From positions 212,215 through 276,214 of the forward strand of contig MU119257.1 in the NCBI GenBank assembly GCA_014904845.1: a stretch of DNA of 64,000 bases. The letters are read 5' to 3'. The position numbers and the translations under genes were made by a program. Position 1 is the first letter of the stretch; each line of letters starts with the position of its first letter. A model generated the notes under the pieces. That model was not told the origin of the DNA, searched no databases, and worked only from the letters and a program-made list of their open reading frames with translations. This stretch comes from Acephala macrosclerotiorum (taxonomy: Eukaryota; Ascomycota; Leotiomycetes; Helotiales; Mollisiaceae). Below are positions 1-11,404 of this stretch, in pieces.

Positions 1-666
1 TAAGCTCCTCTTCGCGTTGCTCTCCCACATCTTCTGCGACAATGTCCCACATAGTCGAGGACAATACCACGCATTCCAGACTTGCACTTCCAATCAACTT
101 TTTGAAAATCCTGACATTCTTGCATGCTGAACCACTCATTCGGTTGGCGGTGATCGGGTGAAGATATACCATCCCACTAAGCGGAGTGCTAGCTTGGAAC
201 GACTTGCTTAGCTAGTATGCTGGATCTTCCAACACGTTGGCATTGGAAACATTTGTGTCGCCAAATCTAGGGGTGTCGATGAGCCATATCACCTTGCCGT
301 CGCGCTTCAGCGGATAAACTTCGACTTCACTCGTGCCTAGCTCCGTCAGCGTTGGGTACGACATGAGTTCGGTCTGCACTACACACACGACTTCAGACCA
401 TGGCCAATTTCCGGACCTGCCCCAATCCTACTACTGTTAGAATTTGTCATTGGGCTTGGAACACTGCATCCGTACCTTCAGATATGAATCCGCTCTTGCC
501 CGAACCGGTGATCCCCAAATCACCGATGAAGAGGTCGTCTGGGCCGACCTGCAGCGCTTGGCCTTCTGGTGATGGATTCACCCTATTATCGGAATAAGTT
601 ATCCTTTTTGCAATCAGATCTTACTATGCGAAGCTCCTCTGGGATCAGAGTTTCCGTTTGCGACAT
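1..666 (-). pseudogene. P-loop GTPase (fungal AIG1-like / G-domain family), broken and partial
   Basis: The minus strand reads a Walker A motif GITGSGKS (492-515), then a G3 motif IDTPRFGDT near 255-285, then a conserved stretch with YLHPITANRMSGSA and later STMWDIV, running off the left edge. This order is what I know from the large fungal AIG1-like GTPase family. An in-frame TAG at 212-214 lies between the G3 motif and the conserved LSKSF segment. A probable intron lies between the P-loop and the G3 part (about 404-485). A possible start is the ATG at 664-666, but its frame does not join the P-loop exon cleanly. The TAG could be a G-to-A change of a Trp codon (inference). The cellular role of this family is not established here. 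Confidence 0.7.
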
Positions 667-1061
667 GTTCAAGCTGTATTCTGATGTTAAACCTCGTCCC
701 AGTCACTGACTTTTCGTCGCGACCGAAGCCACATTTAGTTTCTGCCTGACCATTCTCAAACTGGCCGGCTCAATGCAGGTGTTTCTAAATTGAGCATCTT
801 GAGAGAGCTTTACGAGAGTTTGTTTTGCTAGGCAGCGTGGAGTCAGGTATTCAACGACCTACTGCACTAGTGAAGAAGTTTCAAGACCGAGGATGCCTCA
901 TCGAGCCTCGCATTAACTTCTTGATCGCCACGATATCATACGGCATCGAAGCAGTTGATGTCACTTCATTGCCAAAAAGACAATGATAGCTAGATATGGC
1001 AGCTATTCCGATATCAACTTTCGACCCCTAGGCTGATGTTGGGAGTCCTCACCTCCAGCCG

Positions 1062-1486
1062 AAATCACTCTTGGCCATGCATCGCAGCTTCGCGATATTC
1101 AAACTCACACTATCACGTATATTACCCATTCCAGACAGCTCTGCTTCCCAGACCTTACTATGAGGTCTCAAAGCTAAATTATTCAGCGATATCACTAACC
1201 TCACATCCCTCGCTTTTGATTTCCAATCCACAATCTGTTCGACTTTTAAGATCAACGATTAGGAGCTCCTAGAGTATCTCATAGCAGACCTAGTAGAGAC
1301 GTTTATGCACGCTAGCCTAGTACTAGAAGATGAACTCGGCGTCAAAGCGTGGGGAGCTTTAAGATGTGAGGTTTGTGGCTCCAATGCGGATCCTCCTCCA
1401 CTAGAGAGCAAGGATTATCTACCGACATATCTAAATCAAAAGACGAATTGGTTGGAACCTGATTACTTCCCTTCGGGGGGTGGATA
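1062..1486 (+). pseudogene. Degraded ORF of unknown family
   Basis: One plus-strand frame reads a protein-like sequence (LFSDITNLTSLAFDFQST, then ELLEYLIADLVETF, then a CEVCGSN segment) to a stop at 1484-1486. It is interrupted by an in-frame TGA near 1160 and a TAG near 1259. The last part from 1305 is open for 60 codons. I do not recognise the family. It sits just upstream of the GTPase pseudogene at 1546, in the same orientation, and could be a remnant of the same or a neighbouring locus. Confidence 0.4.
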
Positions 1487-1545
1487 GAGGTTACAGCCGC
1501 GATGGACGCGGACATGGAGCACTGCGGGAAGGCATTGGTTACAGC

Positions 1546-2807
1546 AACCTGTCGAGGTGAAAGAGTGTACTATCGCCGTAGTAGGCATCACAGGCAGCGG
1601 CAAGAGCTCATCCATCAAACGATTAACGGAGGATAGTACAATCAGAGTTGGAGACTCCTTAACTTCAGGTCTGTGAAGTCTCGCAATCTTTCAAGGAAAC
1701 TTCCCAACTAAAACGCCAACAGAAACAGAAGAAATTGCAACCTACACATTCACCCACAACCTTACAAAATACGCCCTAATCGACACCCCCGGATTCGACG
1801 ACACGAAAAGAGATGACTACGACATCTTCCCCTCCTTAACCTCCTACCTCGCATCTAGCTACCGTTCTGGTCGAAAGCTAAATGGAATTCCGTACTTGCA
1901 CCATATTATAGATCAAAAGATGCAAGGCTCCGCTCTCCGCAACTTAACAATGTTTCGTAAGTTATGTGGCGAAGACTGTTTAAGAATATCGTTCTCGGAA
2001 CTACGTGCTGGGGTTTATTAGTTGATGAAAAGACAGGTGTTGAGAGGGAAAAATAGCTGGTGGAGACGAAGGAACTTTGGGGTGGGATGGTGGAGCGAGG
2101 GTCGAGGGTTCTTAGAGTGCTGCTAGATCGTACTTCATGCCTTGGGATCTTGAAAGAGGTAGGGAGAAAAGGGAATTTGGGGATGGCTATGAAAGTCCAA
2201 GAGGAGATGGTAGATCGAGGATTGAGCATTGTGGAGACGGATGCCTTTCGGACGACGGAGGAGTTTGTGCTGCTTGAGGGGGAAAGGAGGGGAGCATGAT
2301 GTGATGGTCGATGAGGCCAAGAACCGAATTGCGAAGTTGTTGAGAGAGAATGACGAGGAGGATGCACGTGTCTTGAAAGTCCAACAGGAGCAGCTGTGAG
2401 AGTTTGTTGAAGAGGAGCAGAGGAAGCAGGAGAAATTTGCGGAGGAATTGAGGGCAAATGAAAAAGAGGCTGAAACTGGAAGACGAAAGGCTCTGGATGC
2501 TGAGAGAGCAAGGACGAATGGGGTCCCAGCGGAGCAGAGGAGGTTTCAACGATCGGGGAGATTCCAAGCCTCTAGTCCGATATCACAGCGGCAAAGAGGT
2601 GACCCTGTCGTTATCCTACCACCGAGAGAGGCGGCTGCTGTACAAAACAGCATCCATGTGGATTTTGCAACATTTAGAAAAGACCAAGATAGTGACTTTT
2701 CTATCACACTTAGATCGAGAGCGAGGAGACCAAAACGCAGGGAGAGAAGAGTGATGGCAAAGGAGAAAGAGGTCTACAATAGCATAGTTGGCCGTCTCTC
2801 AAGGTAA
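1546..2807 (+). pseudogene. P-loop GTPase (fungal AIG1-like / G-domain family), frameshifted
   Basis: The frame shows VVGITGSGKSS (P-loop, 1584-1607), DTPGFDDT (G3, 1782-1805) and a YLHHIIDQKMQGSALRNL block near 1890-1950. A shifted frame continues with LGTTCW, VDEKTGVERE and ETKELWGGMVERGS, and then a long Glu/Lys/Arg-rich coiled-coil tail to 2807. Lesions include a TGA at 1674-1676, a frameshift near 1980-1985 and further stops near 2055 and 2396. The domain order is the classic one for this family, so the gene was once whole. It is the same family as the broken gene at 1-666 on the opposite strand, suggesting an old duplication or a family hot spot. Confidence 0.8.
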
Positions 2808-4554
2808 AGCGTTTCCAGCACACCCACAGTCTGTAACTTCATCTCCAGGACCACGATCAAAGCGAGAAATACCGCTGGAAACGTCTAAGAATCAGCTTTC
2901 TACCAGTTCGAGTCCAAGAGATAATGGGCTTAATAGCGAGGTCGCAGCTTATAGCCTATTTGAATACGAGTATCCTTCAGAAGAGGACTACGTCCACCAC
3001 CAAAACGCGATAAGCAACCCACAAAACAGACTCTCGGCATTAATCTTTCTCATCTTCGTACCACCAACCCCATGCCTTCCTCTTTCGCAGCCGGATCTGC
3101 AGAAGCAGCGTGTCGTTCAGTAATGCGGACAGACAAAAATGCGACTGTCTGGGAGGAAGAGATTGCGACAGCTATGCGTGTGATGCTGTCTGAATCGAGA
3201 GAAGTGACTACTCCTCTCTCAAAGAGCACTGCGTCAGCGCAAAAAGAAAGCTCGAAAAGTGGTGGGATACCGAAAGGTGAGAAGTTACCGCTACCCAACA
3301 AAGAGAATATTTTACTTTCAGCATCACAGTCAGGATTTGAGCCTTCTGCTGGTAAAGCACCAGCTGCACGGCAGGGAATCTTCAGCAGTATTGCGAGCTC
3401 GCACAACCAGGCGGCTGAAGTTAAGAACGCCGAAGCAACTAGACGAGTTCAAAATCCACAAATCCGCTTGCTGTGGCCAGAGATAGTGAAACGGGTTCCG
3501 GAGCTTGCTCCTGGGAACATGCTACCAGGGCGTCGGAAGAAAAGGAGGGTGAGATCGGGCATTGAAAGAATTATTGCGGATACATAAAGCTGGCCAGCTG
3601 CAGAATAAGAACCGGATCCAGCTTCGACGAAGAGAGGACGTGATGGTGGCTTATGGGGTACGCGCAACAGCCCTCCCAAGGCCGCAGTGTCACAACCTCG
3701 CACCACCGAACATACCTCACCTTCTCAAGAAGGAAACTCGAAAGGCGCCAGAGAGCTACCCAACAGTATGCACCCACTTCCCTTCGCATCAGAGCCTGTC
3801 CTGGATCCGCCTACCAATACCGCCATACCTGCCGCCCCGAATAAGTTCACGAGCGCTCAACTTCCGATGCCCAGAGTAGTAACAAATAGACCGGTTCTAA
3901 GTCTAAGAGATTATGTATCAATGGTACCAGAAAGGGACTCCTACGCTCATAGAATCTTTGACGTGGTGGAGGATTGGAGATTGCGAGAGGCGAATATAGA
4001 GAATTGGGAGCGTGGGGCTGGAGTGTTGAGAACCGATCCTCCAGAAACAGCCATAACTTAGAGACCACAAGAAGGAACCGATTTTCTTGAAGAAATCTTC
4101 CACCACCACGAAGTCAGCTGCAAAGCAAGAGCCTCGAAATAAGTCTCCTCGCTTGACCATCAGGCCCGAAGCAGTTCCGACCCAACCATTCCGCATTCCA
4201 AAAACACCTCTTTCCACAAATGGAAACATCTTGCCGAAGGTGATAGAAATATCTGATTCCGAAGAAGTCACGCCGGAGGCAAGAGCTGCAATAAAAATTT
4301 ACAAAGAAAAGAAACCTGCTAGGGTTGCAGGTTTGAATAAACCACCTTTTGACTGGAACGTGGTTCCGATGTCGGGTTTCAACTCGAGGGGGTATAGGTA
4401 TCGAGGCTATGATAAGGGCGTTGAAGTCAAGGGTGAAAGGGGTGGACTGTATCTCAATTTTGTGGTGCGGGTTTGTGGTGGAGTTGATATGATATCAAGA
4501 TCTCTTGCTTCTTTTGCATGCAAGGAGGGGTTTTGTTCTGAGCGTGAGAGTTGA
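2790..4554 (+). other. Chain of ORFs, probable eroded gene of unknown function
   Basis: Three overlapping or adjacent plus-strand frames are open: 2788-3123, 3072-3587, then 3687-4061 and 4087-4554. Their translations are Ser/Pro/Lys-rich and low in hydrophobic residues, with basic patches such as GRRKKRRVRSG and an acidic SUMO-interaction-like motif VIEISDSEE (near 4240). This suggests a disordered, possibly nuclear protein. No clean set of introns joins them, and I recognise no domain. They may be exons of a real gene or pieces of a frameshifted one. The upstream neighbour is a GTPase pseudogene, which favours decay. Confidence 0.35.
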
Positions 4555-4560
4555 GGAGTG

Positions 4561-5027
4561 GATAAGTGGAACATCTCGGATGATCGGCAAGTGGGTCACT
4601 TCATGACACCTTCCCTCGATCCTTCCTTCCTCATACTTTCTCTCTTCGATTGAACCTCGAGTCACAAGCACACAATTTTCACATCGCATCGCATCGCATC
4701 GCATCACAAGTCGCCGGTAAGTACGGAACGTTTAGTAGAAGAGGATTTGCTCTAAGCCATCTGCCAAAGCTATCTCAGTCTTCAATGCACAAATCATCGG
4801 TCGTGTCATGACCATGGTATCATCCGTTACCCCGTTCGCTGAAGCGCATCAAGTTCGTATCCCATGCTCTGCAGCGCAGCTAGCAGGCCAGCCAAAAACA
4901 ACCCCCATACCATCGTCAATCAATGACACCCCATTATTAAGTATCGCACGCAAATGAAAAGCCATTACGGATTATGTAAGAGCTGAGCAGAGATAGAACA
5001 GCTGTGTACTGAATACAAGAGATGCAT
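4561..5027. other. Intergenic region with a short CATCG tandem repeat
   Basis: No supported gene. It holds about four copies of the pentamer CATCG (4682-4704). The 3' end of the MFS transporter gene at 5028 is next to it. Confidence 0.6.
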
Positions 5028-6762
5028 TTAGACAGCAGTCGACTCATCAGCGGTAGCCGTGCCGGTGTGCTCGGTGTGAGCGACCTTCTCGACGATCTCC
5101 GGAGCGAGAGTGCCTTTGTCGGTCATACCCATATCGGCAGCGAAGGTCGAGTGTGGAACCCACTTGGCGGAAGTACGAGGAGTCGTCTCTTCCATCATGC
5201 GGTCAACTTGCTCAAGTGACAAGCCCTTGGTCTCAGGAATGATGAGATAGGCATAGACGAAGCAGCAAGTGCAGAGAGAGCCCCAGACGAAGAAGACGCG
5301 AGAGCCGAGATTGGCATCTCCTGGGTCAGTTCCGACCATGTAGGGGGTGATGACGGCGATGATGCAATTCCAGAGCCAGTTGGAGGCGGTCGAGAGGGCA
5401 ACACCACGAGAACGAATGGGGAGAGGGAAGATCTCGCCGATCAAGACCCAGGCTCCTGGACCCCAAGTGGTGGCGAAGAAGAAGATATAGAAGCAGATGA
5501 ATGCGATCTGGGCAGAGACGGCAGAGTTGTTGTGCTGGCTTAGGCGACCAGCAGTAACACCGATGATACCGACGATGAATTCGCAGATCAACATGCCAAG
5601 GGCACCCCAAATCAGAATCGTACGTCTGCCGTACCGCTCAACGATCCAGAAGGAAATAGGAGTAGAGCAGACATTCACGAGTGTGGTGACAAGAGAGATG
5701 AGGAAGGGGTTACTGATCGTACCAATCTCTTGGAAGAAGGTGGTGCCGAAGTAGAAGATGAAGTTGATACCGGTCCACTGTTGCATCATTTGAAGGGATG
5801 TGCCGAGAATGGTACGTCTCAAATTGGAAGAGGGAGATCGAAGACCACCGGTGAAGCAGCTGTACCAGGTCTTGAAGTAGCCACCTTGTGGAATGACGGA
5901 CATCTCGTATTCGTGGTTTGCAACAATTTCAGCCAATTCAGCTTGAATAAGCTCGGATCCTTGTGGTTCACCGCGAAGACGGGTCAAGACTTGAGTGGCC
6001 TTCTCGAGATTGCCCTTCTTGACGAAGTAACGAGGGGACTCGGGGAGAAGGAAGAGACCAACGGCAAGAATTATAGCCCAGAGCATCTGAATCGCAATTG
6101 GGATACGGTAGGAGCCGGAATCAGTGCGGTTCTGGGTGCCATAGTCGACACAAGAAGCGAGCAAAATGCCGAGGGTGATACAGAACTGGTAGCCGGAAAC
6201 CAATGCGCCTCGGACCTTTCTTGGAGCGATCTCAGACATATAGAGGATGATGATCGCAGATACGAATCCGACACCGAAACCGGCAATAAGACGACCGGCG
6301 ACGAGGAGACCGAGAGCAGAAGAAGCGGTCTGCAGAATGACACCAAGGAGGAAGATACCGCATCCTGCGATGATTGTTGTTCGACGACCAATCCAATCTG
6401 CGAGATCACCTGCGATCAAGGCGCCAAAGAATGTACCAGCAGAGAGAATCGAGGTAATGAGAGACTTCTTCCAGGCGGGGAGGGTGAAAGCGTTCTTGAC
6501 AGCTTCGGAAGCTCCAGAGGGAGGAATTGGGATACCGGTGAAGAGGTGGATGAAGTAGTTCATGCCCTTCCTCGAGGTCAGCTTGTCTGTTCAAGGCGAA
6601 TGATTGGATCACGCTTACCATGACTCCAGAGATATAACCTGAATCGAAGCCGAAGAAGATACCACCAAAGGCAGCGAAAGCGCACATCATGTAGGCCTTC
6701 AGTGTGACTGGAGCTTCAATGCGGGACACATCGGCCGTAGCCACAAGACCACCGCCCGCCAT
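5028..6762 (-). CDS. MFS sugar (hexose-type) transporter
   Basis: A plasma-membrane sugar/H+ symporter of the major facilitator superfamily, sugar porter family, about 560 aa. The first exon (6762-6619) encodes MAGGGLVATAD and TM1 with FFGFDSGYISGV. A 52-bp intron (6618-6567, GTAAGC..AAG) follows, giving the family-like junction GVM-GMNYFIH. Signatures are DWIGRR after TM2, RLIAGFGVGF, PESPRYFVKKG, the QQWTGINFIFYFG sugar-binding segment in TM7, and PETKGLSLEQV after TM12. About twelve hydrophobic segments are visible. The C-terminal tail is Thr/Glu-rich. The exact sugar cannot be read from sequence; glucose or another hexose is likely. It stands alone, with a broad non-coding region upstream. 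Confidence 0.92.
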
Positions 6763-8987
6763 TGCGAAAGTGTGTGCTTGCGCGGTATCAAGACGTGTTG
6801 TTTATGTTGTGGGAGGGAGGATCTGTTGATTGACTCGACTATGTAGTCGTCGACGTCAATGTAGTTGTAGATGAAGAAGAGTTGAAAGCCGAGATGGAGA
6901 GGGGGCAGATCGAAGGAGGCAAGGCTGTATCAACAAAAAGAAGTGCGCGTGGAATGTGGTCGAGGAGGGTATTTGTACTCAGGATGTGGGGTCCCCAATG
7001 AAGACCAGCGGGGGGTCCTGCTAGGTTCGCTTACAAGTGTATCGCGACCAAGGACTTCGTCTCCAGCTTCAATGGAGATGGTCCCACGGTCCTTGACTCC
7101 CTGACTCCTTGAGAATATTTTCAGGTCAGGCCTGGCTGTTGGAACATGCAAAAACATGCTATGCTTTCCCAAAATTATATCTCGCCCGTGCCATCCCCAG
7201 CTTTGTCCACCAACCAACAGGCCCCTTCAGCGGCCCGAACGCCCCAAGTGCATGCGCCTTCAACTCCCCGCATTCACTCACAGCTGCCCCTGCAAGGACA
7301 GTGGACGCGCTCAGAGGAAAGGCCCGAATACTAGACGGGCTGACCAGCGAAACGGCCAACGACACGACACGACTCGACTCGACTCGACTCGACTCGACTC
7401 GACTGCACGCACTTACGACCCGATCCCTTTCATTCAACACGCTCGAACGCACTTTGTCACGGTCAAACGAGCACACACAATTTGCATCTCCCTAGGCCAA
7501 TTGGGAGGTTGAAACCCAAGCTGACAGATGTTCTGGATTGAATCAGTCCCGTCCACGCTGGTGCAGAGGGAGCAGGAGCAGGTGCGAGTCTTTACCAGGC
7601 CAGGAAAAGACACATTCACCGATCACAAGCAAGGCCTCGGATACCACCCTGCAGATACCAATTGATCCCCAGAACTCATGCCTCCGGACGAGTCTCCCTT
7701 GGATCGGTCCTACTTTGATGCTCGGCTGTCGGCAAGCTGCCAATCAAATTGAGTTGGAGCTGTCGATGCAAGGCATCCCGTTTGAGGGCAGACAGGAACA
7801 TAAATGGCTGAGGCAAATCGAGAGCTTGGGGTCTCCAGATTGGAGAGGCATCCCACCCTCACCTCGATCTTGGTACGTGGATCCGAAGAGCTTCCGAGAT
7901 AATGCGTGCTGCTGCAGAATAGGACCGTTAGATTGGACTTGCTTCTTTCGAAGCCGCTTAAGGTTACCGTTGTTCGCACGGGAACACTGCGGATCCGAGA
8001 AGGAATGGAAGACGATCGCATGTCACCTTCGTCAGATTCGGTCCCAATTGAACTGCGGGGGTCGATCACGAGTCCTTCTTCGCCTCGGGCTTCTCCGCGC
8101 TTAACAAAATATCTGGAATAGACTTCTATTGGCTTAGCTTGCGAGTCTCTTGGAAATGTTCGATGATCAAGCCCAGTCCTGTCACACAACTTAAGATGAA
8201 GGACCAAAGATGACTTTCTGACCAACATGTCTGGTCAGGTCCAGCCGCATCTGGCCTGTCCATCCCCATTACAGTGCAGCAAAATTACTTCGTAACATAG
8301 AACAACACCTCGTCAGAGCGGCTTGACAACGTGGGTTGCGGGGAAACGCCCACGATTGGCGCCGCGAAACGTCTTGGGCGTTCTTGGAGGCGTTCCAACG
8401 GCGATGTGGCGTAGATTTTCACCGAGGGGCAAGCAATGCGGATAGCCTCTGCAGTATCCCCTGTTTGTCGGAAGCTGACTGCAAGGCAATCACGATCCAA
8501 TAAACTGGTTCGAAACAATCGGTTTCGGAAAGCTACGTCCTGAGTTCGAGTCAAGGTTGCATTTTGACGTACGAGAATCGGTGTGATGTCACGAGAGATA
8601 TCTGGAACATGAAGCTTTGCTGGAAGCTCCAACAATCTGGGTCCCACCACGAAGTAGCCTTATTTCATCCGAACTCTCACCAAATTCGAGTTCTGATTAC
8701 TCGGTTCCTGGATAGCAGATCCTAATCTCAATTAAACGTTGTTCAGTATTGCCACCTCCCCGCGAACTCGAATCAACCTTAAAATCGGCTCGACTCCAGT
8801 TTCCTTCCCCCAGATCTCCAGTCTCCATACTCCACTAATTCCACTCCACTCACGTATCTCTTTCTGACATAACATATCACTAGACGCCGATGAAGAGCCG
8901 CGCCAACACCCACCTCTGCTTACCGCATTCGCAAAACCATGAGAAATCTCGGTCGACTTCACCAACTGCGGAACTCCAGCTGACTCC
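6763..8987. other. Long intergenic stretch without a supported gene
   Basis: Only short, overlapping ORFs on both strands without recognisable domains. The part next to 6762 is the promoter side of the MFS gene. It contains the GACTC microsatellite at 7371-7404, listed separately. I see no RNA gene. Confidence 0.5.
7371..7404. repeat. (GACTC)n microsatellite
   Basis: Six perfect GACTC units plus GACT. It is preceded by GACAC units that look like diverged copies. Confidence 0.95.
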
Positions 8988-8988
8988 C

Positions 8989-9277
8989 TACAGGCCCTAT
9001 GAAATGTTAATGAGCAATGACTAGTGTTTAACTAGATATAGTAAAACACCGCGAATCTCGCACAGGTGATTGGGTCTGGCCACAATCACCTCAAAATTAA
9101 CATTTAAAAGGCCTGTGGGTAGTACTGCCCACAAGCCGAAATAAATGTTAATCGTGAGGTGATTGTGGCCGTGTTGCCAAGGGGTAGTAAGACTAATCGT
9201 CTTTTTACGGTTCACGGTATTTTACTATCTCTAGTTAAATCCTGGCCTGTGCTTATTAACATTTATTATGGCCTGTA
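8989..9277. mobile_element. MITE-like palindromic element with TA target duplication
   Basis: The element is almost one large imperfect palindrome of about 289 bp. The ends are TA-CAGGCC at the left (8989) and GGCCTG-TA at the right (9277). Just inside, both arms carry AAATGTTAAT and then TTTAACTAGA followed by ATAGTAAAA. Nearer the middle the arms are GGCCACAATCACCT (9078-9091) and its exact reverse complement (9157-9170). A central hairpin GGCCTGTGGG...CCCACAAGCC lies at about 9110-9137. It has no coding capacity. A TA duplication with terminal inverted repeats is typical of non-autonomous Tc1/mariner-pogo elements; the superfamily is an inference. Confidence 0.85.
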
Positions 9278-9278
9278 G

Positions 9279-10315
9279 AGGGTACCTTATTCCTAGCTGC
9301 TAACCACCGGTTCTAGAACCCCATCCCATTCTTCATTTTCTGGTCACCTGTCTCACCATCTTCAACCTCTAAGAGCCCTTGCGAAAGATTACGAAATACA
9401 AAATCATGTCACTGGTCAGTCACACCACTATCGAAAATCTGAAAATCTCTCGCAACGACGACGTCGTCCAAATACACATTTAACACTACCACTTACTCCC
9501 GCAAGCTCCTGCCAAACTCTATCCCGAGTACGGCTAACGACAGCTTTTTCGCAGGGATGAGGGTGCCAGCAGGGGAAAAAATACTTGGAAGTACAGGGTA
9601 CATCGTGCACTGCAGCAAGACACCAGCGCTACGATGCAGGCTTGAGGCCCGACTTTTCGCCCAAGCTCAAAAGGTGGGCCGAGTTCTGGGGATTTCGCGG
9701 GCAAGCGCGGAGAGGTGTTCTGTGTGTGTGCGTTTGCCATGAAGACGCACTGCACGAGAAACGGGGTCTCGACAAGTTTCGAGAGACGCTCGAATTTTAC
9801 CCGTGTCGTCACCATGGAAACAAAATCCCAGGAACTGTCTCAAATCGACCAGAATATTTCGCATCAGCATGGTAATCACGAGTCGGTGCCATGCATTCCT
9901 TCCGCGCAATTTCAACAAATTGCGAGCGTGATAAAAAGCCAACAAATCGTGGAAGGAAGCATTTGGAAGTCCCGTGCCGTTACTGCCGTTCTGTATCGAT
10001 GTGGCGTCGATGTTGGTTCGGCAGCTGACCGGTGGAAGTGAGTGAGTGGTCTGAGAATTTGCGGGTTGTCGAAGTGCTGCAACCTCCTGCATTCCACAGA
10101 ATTGCAAACGACGAGAATGCAGGAGATGGCAAGGTTTATATTGTTGAGAGGATATGGTGATGAGGCCAGTGCCTTCTTTTCATCGTTGAGAGTATTTGTA
10201 AGATTAATTCTCTATTTTCGATGTTTATTATGGGGATTGGGGGCCGAGAGTAGTTCTTATGGACATTCGAGCTTCACAAGAATAAGCAAGAAGCCATCCT
10301 CATTCTTTTTCTTCC

Positions 10316-10367
<52 letters not shown>

Positions 10368-10550
10368 GCTTTTGCTAAGGACACTAGATTGACATATCGT
10401 TACAAGGTTACCAGATCACAAAGCTATGTGGTTTGGTAGTCTTTGTCAGACACAAAATGGGGTTGTTTTTACTACAAAGCGATTCTAGTGTATTTGATTC
10501 TAGATAGATTCTAGAGCATTGAAAATCAAGAACAGGTGATGTGAACAGGG
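9279..10550. other. Intergenic, no supported gene
   Basis: Several short ORFs lie on both strands near 9530-10110, but none has a recognisable domain or a clear start. The long T tract is listed separately. Confidence 0.45.
10319..10366. repeat. 48-nt homopolymer T tract
   Basis: Forty-eight uninterrupted T. Read on the minus strand it is a poly(A) run, which could be a retroposon tail, but no retrotransposon coding sequence is seen beside it. Simple slippage is an equal explanation. Confidence 0.95.
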
Positions 10551-10700
10551 ATGAGGAGATACGAGTCATCTGGAAATCATACTATTCACTCTCACACCAT
10601 AAATAATTTACACCTTCAACTTTCAACTTCGACAGTTTACACTTTTAAACCAGTACCAATTCCAACTCCAATCAACTATCAGCCAAGAACATCGTTCGCG

Positions 10701-11404
10701 ATGGCTACTTACTACATCGCGAACCCAACCATCAGCTCTAAACAGAGATGGTATGCACTCCAAACTGCACCCTATGCCACTGGTACCCCACCCGCTACCA
10801 CTACCCATCACTCGCCCACGAAACAGTCCACCAAGAAGACCTCCTCCTCTCCCAAACCTGCTTCTCGGCCGCTGTAACGACCTCCTCGCCTTAACCCTAA
10901 CCCACAAATCCATTCTCGCCCATCACCGCGCTGAAGTCCAAGACTCAAAACTGCCAACGAGAAGAAATTCCAAGAATAACAAGCAGCCCAGGTGATATTC
11001 TTCGGAACTATGATTCCAAAACCCATCCTTTGAGCGAGAGTTCGAAGTTTGATCCCGAGTCGAGAGGCGGGAGATATCGATTACTCAATTATCAGAAATG
11101 GAAACGGGATTATATCCTGAAAATCCGGGAGTTGAACTCGCGTCAACTTCGAAACGATAGACAGAAAGAGGACGAGATTGAGGATTTAGTTGATGAGTTG
11201 ATTAGAGCGACCAAAAGGAAGCCCAGACGCGATCTTAAGATGAATGCTGAGCTTGATGAGGTGGAGAATGATATCTGTGCTCTTGCTGCGCAAGTTGATC
11301 ATCTTCAGCATGGGGGTAGACGGAGTCTACCTAACTATCGCAACAAGCGCGAGAGTATTGAGAAGTTGGCTGAGAAGGAAAGCGCCGGAGCCGGTCTCGA
11401 GTGA
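10701..11404 (+). CDS. Hypothetical small basic coiled-coil protein, gene model unresolved
   Basis: An ATG at 10701 opens MATYYIANPTISSKQRWYAL and runs to a stop at 10877. A second open stretch, about 10930-11404, reads TQNCQREEIPRI, then LRNYDSKTH, LLNYQKWKRDYILKIREL and a Lys/Arg/Glu-rich helical region ending AEKESAGAGLE. The second part lacks its own ATG near its beginning, so it is probably a downstream exon. A GT at 10876 and a TAAC branch-like motif near 10893 fit an intron, but I could not make the phases agree, so a frameshift is possible. No domain is recognised. Confidence 0.35.

Noticed and set aside
5730..6623. 297-codon plus-strand ORF
   Set aside because: It is the antisense shadow of the MFS sugar transporter, which has all family motifs on the minus strand.
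8535..8560. GTTCGAGTC resembling a tRNA T-loop
   Set aside because: No matching acceptor stem, anticodon arm or D-loop could be laid out around it.
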